From positions 372,001 through 436,000 of the forward strand of contig NZ_JALJXV010000002.1 in the NCBI RefSeq assembly GCF_024170285.1: a DNA stretch of 64,000 nucleotides. The letters are read 5' to 3'. Source of the stretch: Natronocella acetinitrilica. GTDB taxonomy: Bacteria; Pseudomonadota; Gammaproteobacteria; Nitrococcales; Aquisalimonadaceae. The position numbers were made by a program, and so were the translations under genes. This document shows, piece after piece, positions 63,305 to 64,000 of this stretch. Below the pieces are notes generated by a model. It saw only the letters and a list, made by a program, of their open reading frames with translations, made no database searches and was not told where the DNA came from. Numbering within the stretch: position 1 is the stretch's first letter; each line of letters opens with the position of its first letter.

Positions 63305-63482
63305 GCTCTGCGCTCCTGCCCTGGGGTTGTCAATGAAACTGACATGCTCATCTGCGCATACTCACCGTCACGGCTATAACACGCAAGTTGTGGAACAGTT
63401 CCGTTGTGGGGCCGGCGGTATTTGGTTATGGTCGGCAGTAGATAATAAGTACAACTCCGAACCAAATGGGGGGTATTCGGGG
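63305..63482. promoter_or_regulatory. Divergent promoter region between galE and the LuxR-type regulator
   Basis: These 178 bases separate leftward galE from the rightward regulator and contain an AT-richer stretch (GTAGATAATAAGTACAACTC near 63437). A G-rich site precedes GTG 63483. Promoter elements cannot be fixed with confidence. Confidence 0.4.
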
Positions 63483-64000
63483 GTGAATGCAGTCGTCCAG
63501 GCTTTTCCGACCGGACGGCAGGATGCCACATCGGTTATCGAATCCATCTATCTTGCCGCCGCGCAGCCCGCGTTATGGCAGCAGGTGCTGGAGGATCTGG
63601 TTGCGCTAACCGTGTCGCGGTCTTCGCGACTGCTGATCATGGATGACTCGGCTTCAGACGTGTTGACCAGCATCAAGGTCAATACCGACGACGCCGCGCA
63701 CCAGCGCTACGTGGATCATTTCGTGAACTGTTGCCCCTGGCGCACAGAACTGGGTCGCAAGCGGCCAGGGCGCCTGTATTCAACGTATCTGCACTTCTCC
63801 TGCGACCAGAAAAGCTTCTACCGCACCGAGTTTTTTAACGACTGGGCCAAAGGCTTGGACATCCACCACGGTGTCTGCGGCACGATTGACCAGGCCGGCG
63901 GGCAGACCGTGCAACTGCTCGTCCAGCGCACTCACGACCAGGGCCACTACAACGAAATTGAAACCGATGCGATCAATTCGCTGATCCCCCACTTCCGCCG
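63483..64000 (+). CDS. LuxR-type transcriptional regulator, N-terminal part (cut by window edge)
   Basis: An open frame from GTG 63483 runs off the right edge, giving 172 residues. It has IESIYLAAAQPALWQQVLED at the N-terminus, RYVDHFVNCCPWRTELGRKR, GRLYSTYLHFSCDQKSFYRT and FFNDWAKGLDIHHGVCGTID. This pattern is typical of the sensory half of LuxR-family regulators that carry a C-terminal helix-turn-helix. The DNA-binding half lies outside the window. The ligand and targets are unknown; galE and the glycan genes are nearby candidates. Confidence 0.8.
   Translation, partial: MNAVVQAFPTGRQDATSVIESIYLAAAQPALWQQVLEDLVALTVSRSSRLLIMDDSASDVLTSIKVNTDDAAHQRYVDHFVNCCPWRTELGRKRPGRLYSTYLHFSCDQKSFYRTEFFNDWAKGLDIHHGVCGTIDQAGGQTVQLLVQRTHDQGHYNEIETDAINSLIPHFR

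Noticed and set aside
1-64000. tRNA, rRNA or insertion-sequence transposase genes
   Set aside because: None recognised on either strand; the REP-like and palindromic repeats are not accompanied by a transposase in this window.

Overview
The window reads as the chromosome of a GC-rich gammaproteobacterium. The lnt-corC-ybeY-phoH-miaB block is in the order typical of Gammaproteobacteria. The overall style (acidic proteins, high GC, PEP-CTERM and GlyGly-CTERM type tails, short palindromic repeats) would fit the halophilic Ectothiorhodospiraceae and relatives, but that placement is an inference and not proven here.

Region 1 (1-20280, minus strand) is an essentially complete type VI secretion system (T6SS) operon. 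In transcription order it holds tssA, tssB, tssC, hcp, tssE, tssF, tssG, clpV, a small unknown gene, an FHA-domain gene, tssJ, tssK, tssL (with a C-terminal OmpA domain), tssM, and a tagF-pppA fusion cut by the left edge. The FHA, TagF and PP2C modules indicate threonine-phosphorylation control; the partner kinase is not in view and may lie past the edge.

Region 2 (20281-29887) is the T6SS spike and cargo module. The minus-strand operon runs vgrG, DUF2169-pentapeptide, pentapeptide-repeat, DUF3540, DUF4150 (PAAR-like), and a small membrane-anchored protein. Between it and tssA lies a lone plus-strand gene (20626-21285). Its product has the layout of a eukaryotic COMMD protein: a helical N-terminal domain, then a COMM-like domain with the hallmark Trp-Arg pair. 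It is the most unusual gene in the window.

Region 3 (30096-34826) holds two paralogous autotransporter-type outer-membrane proteins on the plus strand. One has a perfect NGE tandem repeat. A convergent gene between them encodes an exported PEP-CTERM-like protein.

Region 4 (34827-41164) is the housekeeping block miaB, phoH, ybeY, corC, lnt on the minus strand. It is bracketed by clusters of REP-like palindromes and by two inverted copies of a 110-bp palindromic element.

Region 5 (41165-63304) is a cell-surface polysaccharide locus: a GMP-PMI enzyme, O-antigen ligase/polymerase, four GT4-type glycosyltransferases, an APH-like kinase, a P-loop kinase-like protein, six sulfotransferases, an FkbM methyltransferase, an MsbA-type flippase and GalE. 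Together they suggest an unusually heavily sulfated surface glycan. A lipoprotein, a membrane protein and a delta-60-repeat sorted surface protein lie at its left. A LuxR-type regulator truncated by the right edge closes the window.
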